From NCBI RefSeq assembly GCF_002282895.1, contig NZ_NRRB01000007.1, forward strand, positions 85,363 to 149,362: 64,000 bases of DNA, given 5' to 3'. Source of the stretch: Paraferrimonas haliotis. GTDB taxonomy: Bacteria; Pseudomonadota; Gammaproteobacteria; Enterobacterales; Shewanellaceae. Shown piece by piece: positions 63,892-64,000 of this stretch. How positions within the stretch are numbered: position 1 is the stretch's first letter; each line of letters begins with the position of its first letter. Made by a program: the position numbers and the translations under genes. Below the pieces are notes generated by a model that worked only from the letters and a program-made list of their open reading frames with translations, ran no database searches and was not told the origin of the DNA.

Positions 63892-64000
63892 GCCTGGCGG
63901 TGACCTACTCTCACATGGGGAAACCCCACACTACCATCGGCGCTATTGCGTTTCACTGCTGAGTTCGGAATGGGATCAGGTGGGTCCACAACGCTATGGC
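63892..64000 (-). rRNA. rrf: 5S ribosomal RNA, 5' end outside the window
   Basis: Read on the minus strand this is a 5S rRNA from base ~9 to its end. CCGAACTCAG, CGCCGATGGTAGTG and the closing GCCAGGC are conserved 5S elements. About eight bases of the 5' end lie beyond the right edge. The 23S gene is expected further right. Confidence 0.95.

Noticed and set aside
63795..63989. 64-codon minus-strand frame
   Set aside because: It lies on the 5S rRNA gene and its terminator, so it cannot be a real gene.
1..64000. CRISPR array, prophage or insertion sequence
   Set aside because: No regularly spaced repeats, transposase, integrase or phage structural genes were seen. The tandem repeats found are short and isolated.
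1..64000. tRNA genes
   Set aside because: I found no cloverleaf with TTC-type T-arm and CCA end by eye; the short hairpins near the rRNA end do not fit one.

Overview
The window is about 64 kb of a chromosome from a marine-type gammaproteobacterium, most like the Alteromonadales (Shewanella/Ferrimonas-like). The signs are trmH and recG close together, the engB / sRNA / yihI / hemN order shared with Escherichia coli, leucine (liu) and histidine (hut) catabolic clusters, OmcA/MtrC-type multihaem lipoproteins, cytochrome c4, a di-haem peroxidase and a partial rRNA operon at the right edge. Coding density is high and I see no prophage, insertion sequence, integrase or CRISPR array.

Layout. 1-7.5 kb: end of trmH, an acyl-CoA synthetase, recG, a DUF3014 membrane protein and an M13 lipoprotein peptidase. 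7.5-14.2 kb (minus): one tight operon liuB-liuC-liuD-liuE-scoA-scoB that takes 3-methylcrotonyl-CoA to acetyl-CoA and acetoacetyl-CoA. It has a LiuR-like operator upstream, but liuA and liuR are not here. 14.3-16.6 kb: a GST-fold protein and ETF-ubiquinone oxidoreductase, the electron exit for acyl-CoA dehydrogenases. 16.85-24.7 kb: molybdenum block, with a Moco riboswitch, moaABCDE, modABC and a pseudouridine synthase on the plus strand, and convergent moeB/moeA on the minus strand. 24.8-33.7 kb: prlC, an outer-membrane protein behind a Fur-like box, glutathione reductase, an orphan Cys-rich secreted protein with a near-consensus promoter, NAD-malic enzyme, ferritin with a 55-residue four-Cys protein, and rsmJ.

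33.8-44 kb: the E. coli-like engB-csrC-yihI-hemN neighbourhood, with insertions. It holds a DsbB-like protein that lacks the CXXC pair, a candidate small RNA in the position of spf (Spot 42), engB, cytochrome c4, two paralogous nine-haem surface cytochromes with collagen-like linkers (the first broken by a 35-bp tandem duplication), a CsrB/CsrC-type regulatory RNA, a methyltransferase, yihI and hemN. 44-52.6 kb: a DUF3718 protein, a CadC-like membrane regulator with a TPR-like sensor, and the hut genes (hutC-hutU-hutH diverging from hutI across a perfect HutC-type operator). 52.7-63.5 kb: a hydrolase plus NatAB-like ABC exporter, an exported two-repeat protein, a PQQ-type dehydrogenase diverging from a LysR regulator, a serine hydrolase, a DEDDh exonuclease, yibL interrupted by an in-frame amber codon, cytochrome c peroxidase and a DUF4174 protein. 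63.5-64 kb: 3' end of an rRNA operon on the minus strand, with a partial 5S gene, terminators and a second 5S-tail-like segment.

The most unusual items are the duplication that splits the first multihaem cytochrome, two structured RNAs placed as in E. coli, the DsbB-like protein without CXXC, and the amber codon inside an otherwise intact yibL.
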